Under the pieces are notes generated by a model. That model was given only the letters and a program-made list of their open reading frames with translations. It was not told where the DNA came from and searched no databases. A DNA stretch of 64,000 bases from Triglochin maritima (lineage: Eukaryota; Streptophyta; Magnoliopsida; Alismatales; Juncaginaceae), in assembly GCA_963682175.1 (NCBI GenBank), contig OY821782.1, positions 27,673,741-27,737,740 on the forward strand. Direction: 5' to 3'. Shown in pieces: positions 21,060 through 33,617 of the stretch; the first letter of the stretch is position 1; every line of letters begins with the position of its first letter. The position numbers were made by a program, and so were the translations under genes.

Positions 21060-24000
21060 ATGGCACCTAGGCGTGTGAGGAGTTCTCCACGCGATCGTGA
21101 TCCCAGTGACGACACTTCAGGTGCTCAGTGGGACAGGCTGGGCGAGTTTCTGGAGCGTCAGGCTGCTCAGAGCGCTCAGAGCGGGGTGGGAGCTGAGCAC
21201 GATCGGTTCATGCGTCAGCACCCGCCGACTTTTGATGGCAGGAGGGCCCCAGAGGTTGCAGAGGACTGGGTCTTCAGGATGGAGAAGATCTTCCGCGCTA
21301 TTGGAGTAGCACCAGGGAGGATGGTGGAGCTGGCCACCTACGTGTTTGATGGCGAGGCCGCCAACTGGTGGAGGTCCACGTCCACAGTGTTGTTTGATGA
21401 TCGTGTGGATGTGAGCTGGGAGGAGTTTTTGGAGGTGTTCCACGAGCAGTACTTTCCCCAGCATGTCAGGGATCAGAAGAGGGAGGAGTTCATGTCGCTG
21501 GAGCAGAAGGACATGACACTGACGAGCTACATCAGCAGATTCAACGCTTTGGAGCGTTACTGCCCTGAGATTTGTGTGACCCCAGAGCAGCGGGCGAGGA
21601 AGTTCGTGAAGGGACTGAGGCAGCCGCTTCGTTCTCGGGTGATCAACAGCATGCCGCGGACCCTTGCAGATGCGGTGAAGCATGCTACGATCATCGAGCA
21701 GGACCAGAGGGAGTGTATTCAGGAGGCGCGGAAGGCGCCAGTGAGCACCGGCAGCAGAGTAGCTGGTCGTGGAGCAGGGAACTCGGGCAAGAGACCCAGG
21801 TTCGATGGAGGAGGAGCACGTCAGTCAGGAGCGTGCACTTACTGCGGGAGGTTCCATCCAGGACAGGAGTGTCCCCGTCGGACTGGAGCGTGCATGGGTT
21901 GCGGTCAGATGGGACATTTCGTCCGTGATTGTCCTCAGAGGCAGGGAGAGCCGAGCAGGAGGCCAGGACCACCAGCAGTAGGCAGAGGCGGAGGCAGCCG
22001 ATCGGTTGTTGCACAGGGCCAGAGCAAGAAGACCGGGCGAGTCTTCACTATTCAGGCTGAGGAGGCGAGGGACTCCAACACCGTCGTGGAAGGTACGCTT
22101 TCAGTTTCTGGTTCAGTAGCGCGTGTGTTGTTTGATTGCGGCGCCACTCACTCCTTCATTTCGGAGAAGTTTGCTGGCGAGTTGGGTCGGACCCCTGTGC
22201 TGCTGACTGATGTTTTGGAGGTCAGCACGCCCATGGGTGAGGTGGGCACTGTGGGGAGCTATTTCCCCGGCACCACAGTTGCTTCGGGAGACCACGATTT
22301 TCCGGCAGATCTGGTCTTGTTACCGATGGAGGACTTCGACGTCATACTGGGGATGGACTGGCTGTCACAGTACGACGTGCGAGTCTTTTGCCGCGAGAAG
22401 AAGATCCTGATTCCGATGGAGGGCGAGCCAGATGTTCTGATCAGAGGTGCGAGGAGCAGAGGGGGTCGTCTGATTGTGTCTGCAGTTAGGGCACAGAGAC
22501 TGATGCAGCAGGGATGTAGAGCGTTTGTGGCCACGCTGGTAGTTCCTGATCCTGAGACGAGGAGGCTGGAGGACATAGAGATTGTGCAGGAGTTCCCGGA
22601 TGTGTTTCCAGCGGAGATTCCAGCGTTACCGCCGCACCGAGAGATCGAGTTCGGCATCGAGCTGGTAGCGGGTACGACACCTCAGTCGAAGGCTCCGTAT
22701 CGTATGGCACCTGCAGAGTTGGCAGAGCTGAAGAAGCAGTTGCAGGAGTTGATGGAGTCCGGGTTCATCAGACCGAGTGTTTCTCCATGGGGAGCGCCTG
22801 TGCTCTTCGTGAAGAAGGACGGATCGTTGCGGATGTGTATCGACTACAAGATGCTGAATAAGGTTACCGTTCGGAACCGGTACCCTTTGCCCAGGATTGA
22901 TGATTTGTTTGATCAGTTGCAGACGGCGAGAGTGTTCTCGAAGATCGATCTGCGTTCGGGTTATCATCAGTTGCGGATCAGGGAGGCAGATGTTCAGAAG
23001 ACAGCCTTCAGGACGCGGTACGGCCACTACGAGTTCTTGGTGATGCCATTTGGACTGACGAATGCGCCTGCAGCATTCATGGATCTGATGAATAGGACCT
23101 TCCAGCCGTACCTCGACAGATTTGTCGTTGTATTCGTAGACGACATTTTGATATACTCGCCTGACAGGGAGCAGCATCGAGAGCACCTGAGGATTGTGCT
23201 TGGCATCTTAAGGGATCAGCAGCTATATGCCAAGTACACGAAGTGCGAGTTTTGGTTGGATCAGGTGGCTTTTCTGGGGCATATTGTGTCAGCGGATGGG
23301 ATTGCAGTGGATCCGGAGAAGGTCGAGGCAGTGACTCAGTGGAGAGCCCCGACGAGCGTGACGGAGATCAGGAGTTTCGTTGGACTGGCAGGGTATTACA
23401 GACGGTTCATCCAGGATTTCTCCAGACTTGCGTCGCCGCTGACAGCGTTGACGCAGAAGGGCGTCAAGTTCGTTTGGTCCCAGAAGTGCGAGGACAGCTT
23501 TCAGGAGCTGAAGAGGCGATTGACGACAGCACCTATTCTGACGCTACCGAGTGGCAGTGGAGCCTACGTGATTTACAGCGATGCATCAGGGATAGGCTTG
23601 GGTTGTGTTCTGATGCAGCATGGGAAGGTGGTCGCGTACGCTTCGAGGCAGCTAAAGGTGCACGAGAAGAACTACCCTACTCACGATCTGGAGTTAGCAG
23701 TGGTAGTTCACGCGTTGAAGACCTGGCGGCACTATCTGTATGGCGAGCAGTTCGAGGTCTTCACCGATCATCAGAGTCTGAAGTACTTGTTCTCGCAGAA
23801 GGAGCTGAATATGAGGCAGCGCAGATGGCTCGAGTTCATTAAGGACTACGACTTCACCATTTCCTATCATCCGGGGAAGGCGAATTCGGTTGCAGATGCG
23901 CTGAGCAGGAAGGTGGAGGTTTCAGTTGCGAGTCTGTGCATCCAGGAGTGGAGGCTACTCGAGGCCTTGTCAGAGTGGAGACCGTTCACAGAGGGTACAG

Positions 24001-25475
24001 AGGGAGCAGTGATTGCTGGGCTTCGGGTGGAGCCGCAGACTGTCTCACGGTTAGTTCAGGCTCAGCAGGGGGATGAGGAGTTAGCTGGTCTGCTACAGTT
24101 GGCTTCCAGAGATGGATCAAATTTCAGTGTGGGGGTTGATGGTGGTCTGAGGTTCAGGAGTCGGATTTGGGTGCCGAAGGTTGATGGGCTGAGAGATGAC
24201 ATCATGGAGGAGGCACACAGAGCCAAATACACCATTCACCCGGGGAGCACGAAGATGTATAAGGACCTGCAGCGGAACTTCTGGTGGAAGGGCATGAAGA
24301 GGGATATTGCAGAGTTTGTGGAGCGATGCTTAGTCTGCCAGCAGGTGAAGATTGAGCATCAGAGGCCAGCAGGACCGATGCAGTGTATTGAGCTTCCTGA
24401 GTGGAAGTGGGAGCACGTGACGATGGATTTTGTCACGGGATTGCCGAAGACGAGGAGATTCCATGACGCGATTTGGGTGATAGTCGATAGACTGACCAAG
24501 TCGGCGCACTTTCTGGCCATTAGGACCACCTTGCCTTTGGAGAGTCTGGCGAAGCTGTATATAGAGGAGATCGTCAGATTGCACGGAGTACCGGTGAGCA
24601 TCATCTCTGACAGAGATCCGAGGTTCACATCCAGATTTTGGGGGAGTCTGCAGCAGGCACTGGGGACACGTCTGAGATTCAGTACAGCTTTTCACCCTCA
24701 GACAGACGGTCAGTCAGAGAGGACTATCCAGACTTTGGAGGATATGCTGAGGGCTTGCACGCTGGACTGGGCTGGACACTGGGATGAGCATCTACCTCTG
24801 ATTGAGTTCGCCTACAACAACAGCTACCATGCTAGTATTGGGATGGCACCGTATGAGGCATTGTACGGGAGGCCGTGCAGATCGCCGGTATGCTGGAGTG
24901 ATGTAGGCGAGAGGCAGTTAGTGGGTCCAGAGCTTGTGCAGATGTACGCAGAGAAGGTTGACCTGATCAGGAGGAGGTTGGCTACAGCACAGAGCAGACA
25001 GAAGAGTTATGCTGACCGACGCAGACGGACTTTGAGCTTCGAGGTTGGAGATCACGTCTTCCTGAAGATTTCACCAGCTCGGGGAGTGATGAGGTTCGGG
25101 AAGAAGGGGAAGCTCAGTCCGAGGTATGTCGGACCTTTTGAGATCTTGGACCGTGTCGGGGAGGTCGCCTACAGAGTTGCTTTGCCACCACAGTTCTCTG
25201 GCCTTCACAACGTCTTCCATGTTTCTATGTTGAGGAAGTACGTTGCAGACCCGACACATGTGATAGAGATTGCAGTACCTGAGATCCGGCAGGACTTGTC
25301 ACTTGAGGAGAGGCCAGTTGAGATCATCGATCGGATGGACCATCAGCTCAGGAGGAGGACCATTCCGATGGTTAAGGTCAAATGGCAGCATCACAGTGAG
25401 CGCGAGGCCACCTGGGAGATCGAGGAGGAAGTTCGGAAGCAGTATCCGGAGCTTTTCGGTGAGTTACCCTTCTGA
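21060..25475 (+). CDS. gag-pol: Gag-Pol polyprotein with chromodomain (element B)
   Basis: One frame of 1471 codons without interruption, from the ATG 132 bp after the LTR. Domains in order: retrotransposon Gag (about 60-230, with [11 protein letters not shown] and [14 protein letters not shown]); two zinc knuckles starting at Cys259 and Cys278; aspartic protease with FDCGATHSF (Asp359); reverse transcriptase (about 550-730, FVDD at 692-695); RNase H (YSDAS, Asp841, about 835-955); integrase with HHCC zinc finger (His1053, Cys1090, Cys1093) and DD35E catalytic residues Asp1123, Asp1184 and Glu1220; and a C-terminal chromodomain (about 1418-1467). The chromodomain in this family directs integration toward marked chromatin. 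Length and order match chromoviruses of the Tekay/Del clade. No defect in any key motif is visible. Confidence 0.96.
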   Translation: MAPRRVRSSPRDRDPSDDTSGAQWDRLGEFLERQAAQSAQSGVGAEHDRFMRQHPPTFDGRRAPEVAEDWVFRMEKIFRAIGVAPGRMVELATYVFDGEAANWWRSTSTVLFDDRVDVSWEEFLEVFHEQYFPQHVRDQKREEFMSLEQKDMTLTSYISRFNALERYCPEICVTPEQRARKFVKGLRQPLRSRVINSMPRTLADAVKHATIIEQDQRECIQEARKAPVSTGSRVAGRGAGNSGKRPRFDGGGARQSGACTYCGRFHPGQECPRRTGACMGCGQMGHFVRDCPQRQGEPSRRPGPPAVGRGGGSRSVVAQGQSKKTGRVFTIQAEEARDSNTVVEGTLSVSGSVARVLFDCGATHSFISEKFAGELGRTPVLLTDVLEVSTPMGEVGTVGSYFPGTTVASGDHDFPADLVLLPMEDFDVILGMDWLSQYDVRVFCREKKILIPMEGEPDVLIRGARSRGGRLIVSAVRAQRLMQQGCRAFVATLVVPDPETRRLEDIEIVQEFPDVFPAEIPALPPHREIEFGIELVAGTTPQSKAPYRMAPAELAELKKQLQELMESGFIRPSVSPWGAPVLFVKKDGSLRMCIDYKMLNKVTVRNRYPLPRIDDLFDQLQTARVFSKIDLRSGYHQLRIREADVQKTAFRTRYGHYEFLVMPFGLTNAPAAFMDLMNRTFQPYLDRFVVVFVDDILIYSPDREQHREHLRIVLGILRDQQLYAKYTKCEFWLDQVAFLGHIVSADGIAVDPEKVEAVTQWRAPTSVTEIRSFVGLAGYYRRFIQDFSRLASPLTALTQKGVKFVWSQKCEDSFQELKRRLTTAPILTLPSGSGAYVIYSDASGIGLGCVLMQHGKVVAYASRQLKVHEKNYPTHDLELAVVVHALKTWRHYLYGEQFEVFTDHQSLKYLFSQKELNMRQRRWLEFIKDYDFTISYHPGKANSVADALSRKVEVSVASLCIQEWRLLEALSEWRPFTEGTEGAVIAGLRVEPQTVSRLVQAQQGDEELAGLLQLASRDGSNFSVGVDGGLRFRSRIWVPKVDGLRDDIMEEAHRAKYTIHPGSTKMYKDLQRNFWWKGMKRDIAEFVERCLVCQQVKIEHQRPAGPMQCIELPEWKWEHVTMDFVTGLPKTRRFHDAIWVIVDRLTKSAHFLAIRTTLPLESLAKLYIEEIVRLHGVPVSIISDRDPRFTSRFWGSLQQALGTRLRFSTAFHPQTDGQSERTIQTLEDMLRACTLDWAGHWDEHLPLIEFAYNNSYHASIGMAPYEALYGRPCRSPVCWSDVGERQLVGPELVQMYAEKVDLIRRRLATAQSRQKSYADRRRRTLSFEVGDHVFLKISPARGVMRFGKKGKLSPRYVGPFEILDRVGEVAYRVALPPQFSGLHNVFHVSMLRKYVADPTHVIEIAVPEIRQDLSLEERPVEIIDRMDHQLRRRTIPMVKVKWQHHSEREATWEIEEEVRKQYPELFGELPF

Positions 25476-25495
25476 TTTCGGGGCGAAATCCTTTT

Positions 25496-25507
25496 AAGGA
25501 GGGTGGA
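25496..25507 (+). other. Polypurine tract of element B
   Basis: AAGGAGGGTGGA, one base before the 3' LTR start at 25509, about 20 bp after the gag-pol stop codon. Confidence 0.85.
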
Positions 25508-25508
25508 T

Positions 25509-27613
25509 TGTAAAGACGTGTGAGAGAGAGAGAGAGGTATGGGGTGGGTGTATGAGGTGTGGAGAGGTATGGAGGGAGGTATGGTAGGGGTGTAGGGTTG
25601 GTGTGGGGTCTTGGTTTAAAAACACCCAACCCATCTCTTTTGCTTCTTTTCTCTCCATTCTCTTCCCACTCACCACCATCTCACCACCTTCCCTTGTTCC
25701 GGCGACCAGGAGGAGAAGATCTTCGGCGACGTAGTGGAGGCGAGCACGAGGGAGGAACGTGAGGAGGTCTCCGGAGACGGCGTGCGCGAGCGGTGCTCCG
25801 GCTTGGTTCGTCGTTCTCGTGAGGTATGCCGCTCTCTAGTGTGGTTTTGTTGTTGACACTCATGAGAGGGTCGTGTTGGTCGGTCGGAGGAGGTCGGAGG
25901 CCTCTCCGACGTCGCGTTTGGGCGAAGAAACCTCGGCTGGCGCGAGGTTGAAGACGACCGGACGGTCGACCGGTCCTTGGACGGTCGACCGAATGCATGT
26001 GTTTATTTGCTGTCTGTTGCGTTTCGGTCGACCGAGGCCTTGTGTTCGGTCGACCGGAACATATTTGTATTGGATTATATTGCATGCTGTTCGGACCTTG
26101 GAGTGAGTTCGGTCGACCGTTATATAACGTAGAATGTAGGTTGACCCTAACTGTTGTCGGTCGACCGAGACCCCTGAGTCGGTCGACCGATGGATTAAAA
26201 TGATGTAGAAGATGTACTGTTAGTTTCCGGTCGACCGGGACCTGAGTCGGTCGACCGATAGACTGGATTGTAATGTTGACCAGACTCCGGATTTTGACCT
26301 CGTTCGGTCGACCGGTTTTAGACCTTCGGTAGACCGTTGGGGGATTGTGTTCTGTGCGCAGCGGTAGACCGTGTTAGGGACGGTCGACCGATTCCTTTCT
26401 GGAAACGGTCGACCGAATCACCTCTTACGGTCGACCGTTTGGGCCCAGGACAGAATTCCTGGTTCCCTTTTTGAATGCCAACTTTGTCCACGGAAACCCG
26501 TGTCCTCGCCTTGTGCGTGAGCCGGGAGGTGACGGTGGGCGCGTGATGCGTGCCTGCCCAGGGACCGCCGTTGGGAAGAGTGTGGGTGTTCGGGACGCGT
26601 CACGTCCATGTATGGACCGTGACTTTTGAGATGTTTGTTGGCACTTTGTAGTATAGCAGGCCTGAGGGATCGCGGATCCCAGTATTGATGTTGTGCGGGC
26701 ACGCAACTGGCGTTGGGTGAGGTGACTACCGGCCCACGGGCTACGGAGGTCGCTGCCCTGCTTTTATAGCGGCGCGGTTGGTGTTCGCGGCTCGAGGAGC
26801 CCGATGACCTGGCAGACTTCGGTCTGGATCTGTCCGATGCTGTGCCGGACTGTTGTGATGGACCACCGATGCTGTGCCGGTGATGCCGCCGAGGTTGTGC
26901 CGGCGATGATGATTGTTGGGCCGAGGCTGTGCCGGCTATGTTGTTTTCCTCGGCTGGGCACCTACCGAGATGATGTTGTTATACCTTCCGGGCGACGGCC
27001 CCGTTGGTCCCTGTGGCCCCGACCACTGAGATTTACAGATCTGTTTCTGTCGGCGCGTAGACGTGATAGAGGCTCCCTGCCGAACCCTTGAGTAGTGTAG
27101 CTGCGTGTGGGGGGTGCGACGTCGCGGGCTACTAGACTGCATGTGCCTGCAGTAGGTCTCTTCGGGAGACCCGATGATTGATTGTCGGACTGATGTCCTG
27201 TTTTACCCTTCGGGGGAACTGTTTTCCATATCTGTTGATGCCATGACATGCTACTAGTATGATAGGTTCATTATGTGATGCATGCATATAGGTGAGTTGG
27301 TATACGGGGTTTCCTTCTGGAAACTCAGGCATTGTTGTTGCATCTTTTTCAGGACCGCAGTAGGTCCGGGTGGGTGGTGACCGAGGACGGAGCGCTTTGG
27401 AGTCGGATCCTCTTCGGCAGTTGCTAGACCGTATGACTACTTGTATTCCATTCCATTGTATCAGTATTGTAGTTGTACTTCTTTTGGAAAACTCCTTGTA
27501 TTTTGGGTGCACCCGGATTTATATATTTATATATTAGTGACGTTCCCGCGCGAGTTGTCTGTTATGTTGGTTATTTTGAAATTTTAAATCTTCCGCTGTT
27601 TCGGGACGTTACA
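25509..27613 (+). repeat. Element B 3' LTR
   Basis: 2105 bp, same length as the 5' LTR. Differences noticed: one GA unit against TT near the start and single substitutions at about ten places (for example near 26475, 26522, 26813, 26857, 27055, 27357, 27499 and 27595). Ends CGTTACA then ATGGG. Confidence 0.95.
25963..26437. repeat. Array of 13 exact CGGTCGACCG palindromes (3' LTR of B)
   Basis: Copy of 19277-19751 at a constant offset of 6686 bp; none of the 13 copies is altered between the two LTRs. Confidence 0.95.
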
Positions 27614-27634
27614 ATGGGCCTAATCTTCTTGATC

Positions 27635-27946
27635 TTAATCCAAAAGCACCTGACCACAAGCACTGGACCAGATCAAAAACAACACAATACACGTGTTGTC
27701 CATCCCCTGCAGTAGTGGGGCGAGATAAATTCCACTGACCTCCAGCCACCCGACATAGATAACCTCTAGGAGATCCTCCTCGGGGGATGGGGAGAAGGGC
27801 CAACCTTTGAGATAGGCGAGGAGCTCCAGGGGGAGGAGAGCGGTGAGGAGGGAGGCGCATTGGAAGCGGAAGAGGCGGGAGGGGTTGGGGAGGGAGGGGA
27901 GGAGGAAGAAGAGAGGATAGTGGAGGTGGTTGAAGAAAGACCACAA
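27635..27946 (-). pseudogene. Fragment encoding several hydrophobic segments
   Basis: The minus-strand frame encodes FFNHLHYPLFFLLPSL, then LLTALLPLELLAYLKGWPF, a short acidic stretch PEEDLLE, and further hydrophobic stretches (WLEVSGIYLAPLLQG, CIVLFLIWSS). Alternating hydrophobic and polar segments look like part of a multi-pass membrane protein. Two other frames here are Pro/Ser-rich and less protein-like. I do not recognise the family. The frame stops a few bases from the right target duplication of element B, and no continuation is evident left of the element at 18822, so I treat it as a gene fragment; a first exon of a real gene is the alternative. Confidence 0.35.
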
Positions 27947-28100
27947 GATCTGCTGTGGAGTTTGGCCCTGGTTTTTTTAAGTTTTTTACTTTTTATTTTT
28001 GTTTTAATATTAAGTACATTAGAAATTTTAGGAGGTTTGATTTGCAAAAGTCCTAACGGTGTTTAATGGAAACGGTGACGGAGTGAGACTCACCAACGAC

Positions 28101-28760
28101 AGAGGTGCATATGCGCAATTAGGATCGACTTACAGATGCACTACAGACAATAGTGAAAAAACATGTGCATATTGCCAATTACGTCTCTTCGAAGGTGCAC
28201 TGTAGAAAAAAAACTTTTTTCTTTTGGTTCAAGTTGATCTACTTAGACATTATTTGTATCAATTACATTTTTGATGCTTTGTGGTTTTATGTTAGAGCTT
28301 ATTCCTTGCTATATGTCTTTGATTTTCTAGATTTTTTCTTCTAAAAGTATTGTCGTGGATCTCACTTGTTGGGATGAACTAAATTAGAAAATTACGATAT
28401 ATGAAATCGTCAAATTCAGTATCCCCTCAAGGATCAAGACAAAAACCATAACTGAAGCCATAAAATGGACTGCATGAATGCAGATGCTCCAATAAAGGTG
28501 TTAATTGTTGCTATAGATTGTGCTACTTTGACCATATGTTTCAAGCACAGAATGAGCATTTCTCTAGGAGCAAGGCATGATAGTTGGAAACATAAACAAG
28601 TGTAAAAAACAACCCTAATGTTCAAATGTGTTAAAGATAAGCCAAAGGAGAGTATCTTTGTCGTAAAATTAGAAAATTTGCTCGTTAGTGCACTGAGCAA
28701 GAAGTGGTTACTGTGAGAACATAATGCTTTGGAATAAAGGTTAATTGGGTTTAATGACTT
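28101..28760. other. AT-rich intergenic DNA
   Basis: No recognisable gene, repeat or element. The frames at 28153-28344 and 28434-28700 have no known motif. Confidence 0.5.
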
Positions 28761-30500
28761 TAACCTTACTTAGAGAAGATATTTTTTGTGTTGATTGGAT
28801 GGGAGAGGTAAGGTGTCTGTTCGAGATTGGGTGAGGGGGGAAGTGTTTGAGGTTAAAGTTAAACTCATCTCCTTCTTCTTTTCTTTCTCTTTCACGTCTC
28901 TCTCTCTCATCTTAGTTTGGCGCAAGGAAGAAAAGAAGGGAAGTGGAGTTGAGGAAGGGGTGGATGTTGTTGTGAGAAGAAGTGTTGTTGGTGAAAACAT
29001 GGAAGTGGAGAAGAAGTGTAAGAAGGAAGAGTTTGAGGAAGGAAGGTGAAGGTAAGGGTTGGAGTTTTGTTGAGAAGAAGAAAGGAGTTTTGAAGATTGG
29101 GTGTGGACGTGGAGAGAAGAGAAGAGGAGTCTTGCTGAGGAAGAAGGAAAGAAGAAGCAAAGGTCGGAATGAGATTTGAGGTCCGGCAAGTTGTGTTCGT
29201 CGGATTTCGAAGGTGGTGATCGCCGACGTCGTTGGAGCATCGTTGATATTCAGAAGCTTTTTCAAGATTCCAAGGTATGCCAAGTTCATTATTGGTGCTC
29301 ACCCGAGGAGTGTGAGGTGTTGGTCGGAACGTGGCCGGTGGCCTCGTCGGTGTTGTTGTGCAGCAGTTGCTGCATTGTTTCGGTCGACCGGTGGTAGTGT
29401 AAACTTAGCAATCTGCCTTGCACCGGTCGATCGATGCCCTCGGGCGGTCGACCGGTTAAGCATATTAGGGAGACTCTGGGGTGTTTCGGTCAAACGGGTC
29501 CCCTTTGCCTTTCGACCGGTTGCACTTTGGTAGGTCGGTTGGGGGCATAGACCTTCTAAACGGTCGAGCGCCTTATGATTAGTTCGACTGATTGCACTGT
29601 GGTATGTCAGTTGGAGGCTTAGACCATATAAACGGTCAATCACTCCTTGATTATGTTCGACCGATGACTTAAGAGAACTTAATTGTGGTTCGATCGATAT
29701 ATATTTTTGTTGACTGGTGATGAATAATTGAAAATCGTAGGATTTACCTGATAGATTTCGGTCGACCGGGTCCTCTTTGCCGTTTGACCAATTGGGTAAT
29801 TTAATTAATAATATTGTGGCGTAGACCTTCCAAACGGTTGACCAACATGAGACTCTTGTTCGACCGTTGTGATGCTTGTTGGGTTCGACCGATGGTTTAT
29901 GGTTGAACCAATTACCGGTATTAACGGTCGTCCGGTCGACCGCTTTCCTTGTTCGGTCGAACGTTTGTGCACTGGACTATTTTGTTTGTGTGATTGTTTA
30001 TGAATGCGTTGGCGCATGGTTTTATATTATGTTTTCATGACATGCATTGAGACCTTTGTTGTGGGAAAGTAGATCCCTATGTATTACATTGCATTGCACG
30101 GTACCCGGCTCGGCGGAGCGGGAAGCCGCCTGGTGTTGGCCAGCGGAGGGTAATTAGAACTTGTGTGAGTAATCCCTGGGGTATTAGAGCTTGTGTGAGA
30201 AGCTCTTGTCTTCAGCAACGAGTCCGCAACGGTAATACAACTTGTGTGAGCAGTTGTTGCCTCTCGAGTAAATATCGGCATTACAACTTCTACGAGCAGA
30301 CGATGTTTACAACTGGTGTTATTTGTGGACCGTGCAGCCTGTGTGGCGGCGGTGTTGCTTGTGGACCGTGCGACCCGTGTGGCGGCGGTATGCGTAACGG
30401 TATTCGATTGGTTTTGTGGACCGTGCGACCTCCAAGAGAGTGTTCTTACAAGCGGAGCAAATCTGGACCCACCTAGAACATGAGGTGGGTCATAAGCGGA
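28761..30500 (+). mobile_element. Diverged LTR-like remnant with CGGTCGACCG motifs
   Basis: Layout parallels the LTR of element B: CT/GA-rich left part, a GTATGCCAAG segment, then a field of exact CGGTCGACCG palindromes (29381, 29445, 29759, 29933) and many one- or two-base variants to about 29960. A GC-rich right part has repeated GGACCGTGCGACC and ACTTGTGTGAG phrases (30150-30440). Sequence identity outside the motifs is low and neither TG..CA ends nor a target duplication could be fixed. I infer an old LTR of a related family. Boundaries are approximate. Confidence 0.45.
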
Positions 30501-30653
30501 GATTTAAATATAACTAGAATACTCACTAAGACATCCTTTGTATCAGGGTTTTCTCGAACCTAGGCAACACTTTTTATGGGTTTTATAAACCAACATGCAC
30601 TGCGATATTGACCCATGAAACATAGAATTTACATGGACTAAAATTCAAACATA

Positions 30654-30770
30654 CATTACTAGAAAAACAAGCTTCACTGACGGATGTGCTCACAAACATC
30701 GTCGTCTAGCATTTTCCGTGGGTGCAAACATTCACCGACGTATGTGCTCACAAACACCGACAGACTTTGA
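30654..30770 (+). mobile_element. CACTA (En/Spm-like) left terminus
   Basis: CATTACTAGAAAAAC at 30654-30668 is one base from the usual CACTACTAGAAA start of plant CACTA elements. It is followed by two subterminal units of about 60 bp (ACTGACGGATGTGCTCACAA and ACCGACGTATGTGCTCACAA). CACTA-type transposase pieces lie to the right at 45613-47250, on the same strand. The matching right terminus was not found. Confidence 0.6.
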
Positions 30771-30778
30771 ATTCGATT

Positions 30779-31018
30779 GGTTGGAGTAAAATAAGTTTTA
30801 AAATTTGAAGTATAGTTTAGGATGTGTGATTCAAGTCATGTTTGGTTTGGATGTTGTCTATTGAAATTTGGATTCTGATTGTGGAATTGATTTATGGAAT
30901 TGTTCAAAATATATGTTGTTTTTCTTGTCAATACAAGTATTCGAAAAAATTGCATTATTTATAGGGGAGGTTCTGATGAAATTTATAAAAAAATATATTA
31001 AATGTAAACATGTAGCCA
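30779..31018 (+). repeat. Left copy of an imperfect ~230-bp repeat flanking the hAT remnant
   Basis: Shares a long run of phrases with 33618-33930: GGAGTAAAAT, TTTGGATG(T/C)(T/C)GTCTATT, TTTGGATTCTGAT, GGAATTGTTCAAAA, TTTTTCTTGTCAATACA. The copies bracket the hAT remnant. Confidence 0.65.
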
Positions 31019-33617
31019 TCCCAACGTCTATAATAGTCGTTGGGTGTTTTATTTTTTATTTTTTTATTTACGTAAAAGTCATTGAGTTAATTGCTAAAAT
31101 GCTATTACAAAAATCTATACAAACCCCTCCATTCCATTCATTTTTTCACACCAATTCTTCTCCTACTCTTTTAATCATCTTACTTACTCTCTTAAATCTT
31201 TAACCAAGTGTTTTAATTGTGTTGGAAGCGGGTCGAGTTTGAGCAAAAGCCTAAAGCTACTATCCGATTCGTTTGCATTTCTTTACTCCATTAGTTTATC
31301 TTTAAGAATTAGTTTAATTTAGTAAATTATGATGGATTTCTCAGTTTTTAAAAAAATTAGATTTTGTTTGCATATGTTTAAATTTCATTGGCATCTGAAC
31401 CCTCGATTAATTCATCACCTGAAGGGGATCGTAATCCCTCTGTTAGTGCATCATTAGACAATCCAAGGTAAAAGTACAAGAAAAAGAACTAGTGCCATTT
31501 GGGAAGATTTTTACCAAGACGAAGATAAAAATGGTAAAGCTATCGTGATATCTAAAATATGCGGTACAGAACTTTATGCACCTAGTAGCAATGGAACCGG
31601 TCATCTAACAAGACATGCCAAAAAATGTGAATTAGGAATGTGGGAGCATCTTGTTCATAGCAACCAATTTTAGATTCTTGTATTAGAAATTTAAAAACTA
31701 GGAAATTGGTAGATATGTAATTGTTGAATATATAATTAGACATTAATTAGCATTTAGCCAATGGGAATCTACAAACCTTAGATAGGCATTTAGTTACCAT
31801 AACCCACAATTTCAACCATTTTCCCGACGCACATTTAATAATACTCCAAATTAAAAAATTGATACCGGAAATATAAACTTAATTAATACATTTGCATTAA
31901 TGACTTCTAAGATAACATTAAGTAGCGATGTTTGAGCGGTCCTAATTGCTTCCCCATATTATTGCATAACTGCTCATTTTTTACATAATTCATGTGTTTT
32001 ACATAAACAAATCGTTTCTTTTGCACCGATTTTGCACCCACACACTACTATGATAATATACAACAGGAGAAGAGATGTATTACATGCTTATTCAATAAAA
32101 AATAAAATTTATGCATTTTGTTTTGACAATTCTACTAATAACTCTGTAGCAATAGAATTACTTAAAATATTATGTAATCCGCCTGTTGATGGTATTATAT
32201 TTCATGTTAGATGTGTTTGTCATATTTTAAACTTAGTCATACGAGATGAACTTGAATTAATTAGACCTTATTTACAAAATGTTAGAGATGCTATTGCCTT
32301 TATAGGTAGTAATAATACATATACATATCAAGAATTTTGGAAATTGTGCTCTAGTAGTGATGTTAAACCTAGGAAATTTAAATTAGATGTCCCTCATAGA
32401 TGGAACTTTACGTATCAAATGTTGAAATGTTATTATCTTTATAGTGCTTTAATATTAGCTTTTTATTATGGGAAACATAGTCAAAAACTCTTTAAGTAAT
32501 CTTGATTGGGAAAATTGTAGAATTTTGCTATAGTTTTTGAAACATTTTTTCAACCTCACTAATGTATTAAGTGGAAATATTTCATATATTTATGAAATAT
32601 AGGATTATGTTGGTTTTGTTTAAATTAGAAATGTAATGGAAACCTCCATTGACTTTTTTGTTTACAAAGTTTCATAAATATGGAAACCTCCACCATTAAA
32701 TTTTTGTATAGCTTTTGTTATGGATCCTAGATTTAAAATGACAGGTTTACAAATTTACTTAGAAATTATTTTTGAAAACATGAATTATGAAGGTTGTGAA
32801 GATTATTTAAAAGAAACTAAACTACAACTTAATAAATATTTTAGTATATATGAACGATTAAATAATGTTAATCAAATAGGTTCAAACATTGCTACTTCAT
32901 CATCATCCCAATAACACCTATTGGTGGATCAAGATGGAGTTGATGATAACTGTCAATGCAATTGGTTAAACCAGAAAAAAATAAAATTAGTACAAAATGA
33001 AACCCATAACGAATTAACTAGATATTTAAATAGCAAAATGTACTTAACTCCTGCATAAGCAAAATATCTTGATGTTTTAGATTGGTGGAAATGTAACTCT
33101 GCTTGATTTCCAATAATTTCTTTATTAGCACGCGATTTGCTAACTCTTCTGATGTCAAGTGTGGCATTTGAGTCTGCATTTAGCATAGGTAAACGGGTCT
33201 TGATATACAAGAGGGACAACACGTATGAGAGATCACACGAGAAAGTGTCTGCTTGAAGAATTGGCTCGACGTGGCAGATAGAATGCAAAACATTCGAATC
33301 AATGAGAGCACCGATGACGACGAATGAACTATTTATAATTGTTTGTAATTTGCAATTGTAAGACTTAATATATTAGAATTTGTATGTAATTTGTAAAGTT
33401 CTTGTACTTAATAAAATGTCACTATTGGTTTTGATGGGTAAGCAATGGCGTCGATGAACCAATTATTGTTGAAATCCTAATTTGATAGTGTTTTTAATTG
33501 AATCTTTGTAATTTACTTTTATTTGAATATGTTGAGTAGGAAACATAAAACCCGCAAACCCAATGAAAATAACTCGAACCCGACCGATACCAAACCCGAC
33601 CCAATCCCTGCCTATTG
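31019..33617 (+). mobile_element. Decayed hAT transposon
   Basis: The interval begins around CCATCCCAACGTC, a promoter-like AT-rich part follows, and it carries a broken transposase (31400-33270). It ends near CCCGACCCAATCCCTG (about 33590-33606), which resembles right ends of plant hAT elements. Exact termini and an 8-bp duplication were not identified. Confidence 0.5.
31400..33270 (+). pseudogene. hAT-family transposase, broken
   Basis: Pieces appear in the right order on the plus strand. First is a BED zinc finger (about 31490-31640; WEDFYQDED, a CGTE.. segment, GTGHLTRHAKKC). Next is part of the RNase H-fold core (32032-32499; HVRCVCHILNLVIRDEL and VPHRWNFTYQML). A DPRFKM.. segment follows (32720-32914), then the C-terminal dimerisation region (about 33040-33260; LDVLDWWKCNSA, LLARDLLTLLMSSVAFESAFS). 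Stops and frameshifts separate them, for instance in-frame stops in the last block. This matches plant BED-finger hAT transposases of about 650-700 residues. It cannot encode an active enzyme. Confidence 0.8.

Larger units (their letters stand above)
18823..27613 (+). mobile_element. Element B: intact Ty3/gypsy chromovirus (Tekay/Del type)
   Basis: 8791 bp with two 2105-bp LTRs (18823-20927 and 25509-27613) and perfect ATGGG target duplications (18818-18822 and 27614-27618). It has an initiator tRNA-Met primer site, one uninterrupted gag-pol frame ending in a chromodomain, and a polypurine tract directly before the 3' LTR. About a dozen differences between the LTRs were noticed by eye, roughly 0.5%, so insertion is fairly recent. 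Every part needed for autonomous movement appears present. Clade is inferred from the C-terminal chromodomain ([15 protein letters not shown]) and primer type. Confidence 0.95.

Noticed and set aside
21117..21683. Antisense and alternative-frame ORFs inside the element B polyprotein (also 22626-23186 and 23243-23842)
   Set aside because: They overlap the fully supported 1471-codon gag-pol frame and show no domains.
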